Source of the DNA: Beaufortia kweichowensis
Taxonomy: Eukaryota > Chordata > Actinopteri > Cypriniformes > Gastromyzontidae
Length of the DNA: 64,000 bases
Direction: 5' to 3'
Assembly: GCA_019155185.1 (NCBI GenBank)
Contig: CM032804.1
Coordinates: forward strand, 5,428,492 to 5,492,491
This document shows positions 63,201-64,000 of the stretch, in pieces. Each line of letters begins with the position of its first letter. Positions within the stretch are counted from its first letter, which is position 1. Below the pieces are notes generated by a model. That model saw only the letters and a list, made by a program, of their open reading frames with translations, did no database searches and had not been told where the DNA came from. The translations under genes and the position numbers were made by a program.

Positions 63201-64000
63201 AAAGAACTATTGTTATTGAACCATTTTAAATATTCTTGCGGTTTTGTCTTTCTTTAAAAACACAAAGTTAAATTATTATTTTCATTTTAGAAGCTTATCA
63301 TCTATCATCATAATCTATATTTGTTAAAAGATATTAAAATAGCTGTGGATCTCTAGGGCAAATCATTTTAATGTTTTTATGTTAGGAATGCTTGGTTGTA
63401 ATCTTTCTTTAGCTGGATTAAACCTGATATCTATTATCAATTTTTGGTGTTTTAGTGTTGAATAGAGGAAACAGCTCTTCATTATAAAACTGTTTCCATT
63501 TTTGATTTGTAACTTATTTTTCACATTCCTATTCATTATATCTAGCGTGTTTAAAGGTGTTTTTCTTTTTCTGTCATCCAGACTGGAAATGACTTAATGA
63601 TATTTTTCACATTTAATATGCAGCTTTGACTGTCTCATGAGATCCTAAAGCTACAACCAATTATCCATGTGCAAGTTGCAACATAAATTATTTATTCTTT
63701 CCTTTTATTTAAATTTGTATTTTTTTATCTCATACTTTCAATAACTCAAAATAAATTTACCCCTCCAAAATCGTGGAACTCTTGAAATATTTTATTTGTA
63801 GTTCAGCCTAACAATTTTATCCTGGTTTTGTGGCTATTGATGACTGAAAAAATCATCCCAACCAAATGAAGAATATCACATATCTGTAAGGTGCCTGTAT
63901 CACTTAAATCACAATATGATCATCACAATGAGCAATTGATTATAAGGTGTAAATAAATAAATGCCATAAAATACTGATGACAGCTGTTATGCATTGCTGA
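60206..64000. other. Intergenic at right edge, no gene seen
   Basis: AT-rich sequence with no exon that I can match on either strand. Open frames up to 90 codons are present but look like chance. A short repeat, CTGTATATACTGTATATACTG, lies near 61054. An extended smurf1 3'UTR or an upstream exon of the next gene cannot be excluded. Confidence 0.4.

Overview
The window is vertebrate nuclear DNA, almost certainly from a teleost and probably a cyprinid. It holds spliced genes with GT-AG introns, CpG-rich promoters and AATAAA signals, plus at least three copies of a palindromic MITE whose ends (TTTAAAGGGAAAGTTCACCC ... CTATCCCTTTAA) are typical of carp and zebrafish genomes. I rebuilt every coding exon by eye from splice sites, reading phase and similarity to the human proteins. 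All six intact genes close in frame.

Layout, left to right: ap5z1 (+, 1220-6442, 17 coding exons, 820 aa); mmd2 (-, 8326-15049, 7 exons, 243 aa); wipi2 (+, 16365-20616, 12 exons, 425 aa), head-to-head with mmd2 across about 1.3 kb; arpc1b (-, 23072-26346 coding, 369 aa), tail-to-tail with wipi2; arpc1a (-, 27863-30065 coding, 370 aa), its tandem paralogue; a decayed sarcomeric myosin heavy chain gene on the minus strand (31512-36430), read here as a unitary myh16 pseudogene; and smurf1 (+, 39320-58460, 18 exons, 731 aa), followed by its 3'UTR and about 3.8 kb with no gene I can support.

Human orthologues lie in two separate blocks of chromosome 7: AP5Z1, MMD2 and WIPI2 at 7p22.1, and ARPC1B, ARPC1A, MYH16 and SMURF1 at 7q22.1. 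Here the blocks are contiguous. The genes do not form one pathway, but their roles overlap in membrane traffic and cytoskeleton: AP-5 at late endosomes, WIPI2 on the phagophore, a Golgi PAQR protein, two Arp2/3 subunits, and an E3 ligase of BMP and RhoA signalling.

The main points for a second look are the myh16 relic with a stop codon inside the ATP-binding P-loop exon; a perfect 46-bp palindrome in mmd2 intron 1 that carries two steroid-receptor-type inverted repeats; a first-exon segment shared by arpc1a and arpc1b whose differences are all transitions and mostly CpG decay; and contrasting promoters for the two arpc1 paralogues (NRF1/CpG versus an ETS-RUNX composite). I saw no rRNA, tRNA, CRISPR array or autonomous transposon.
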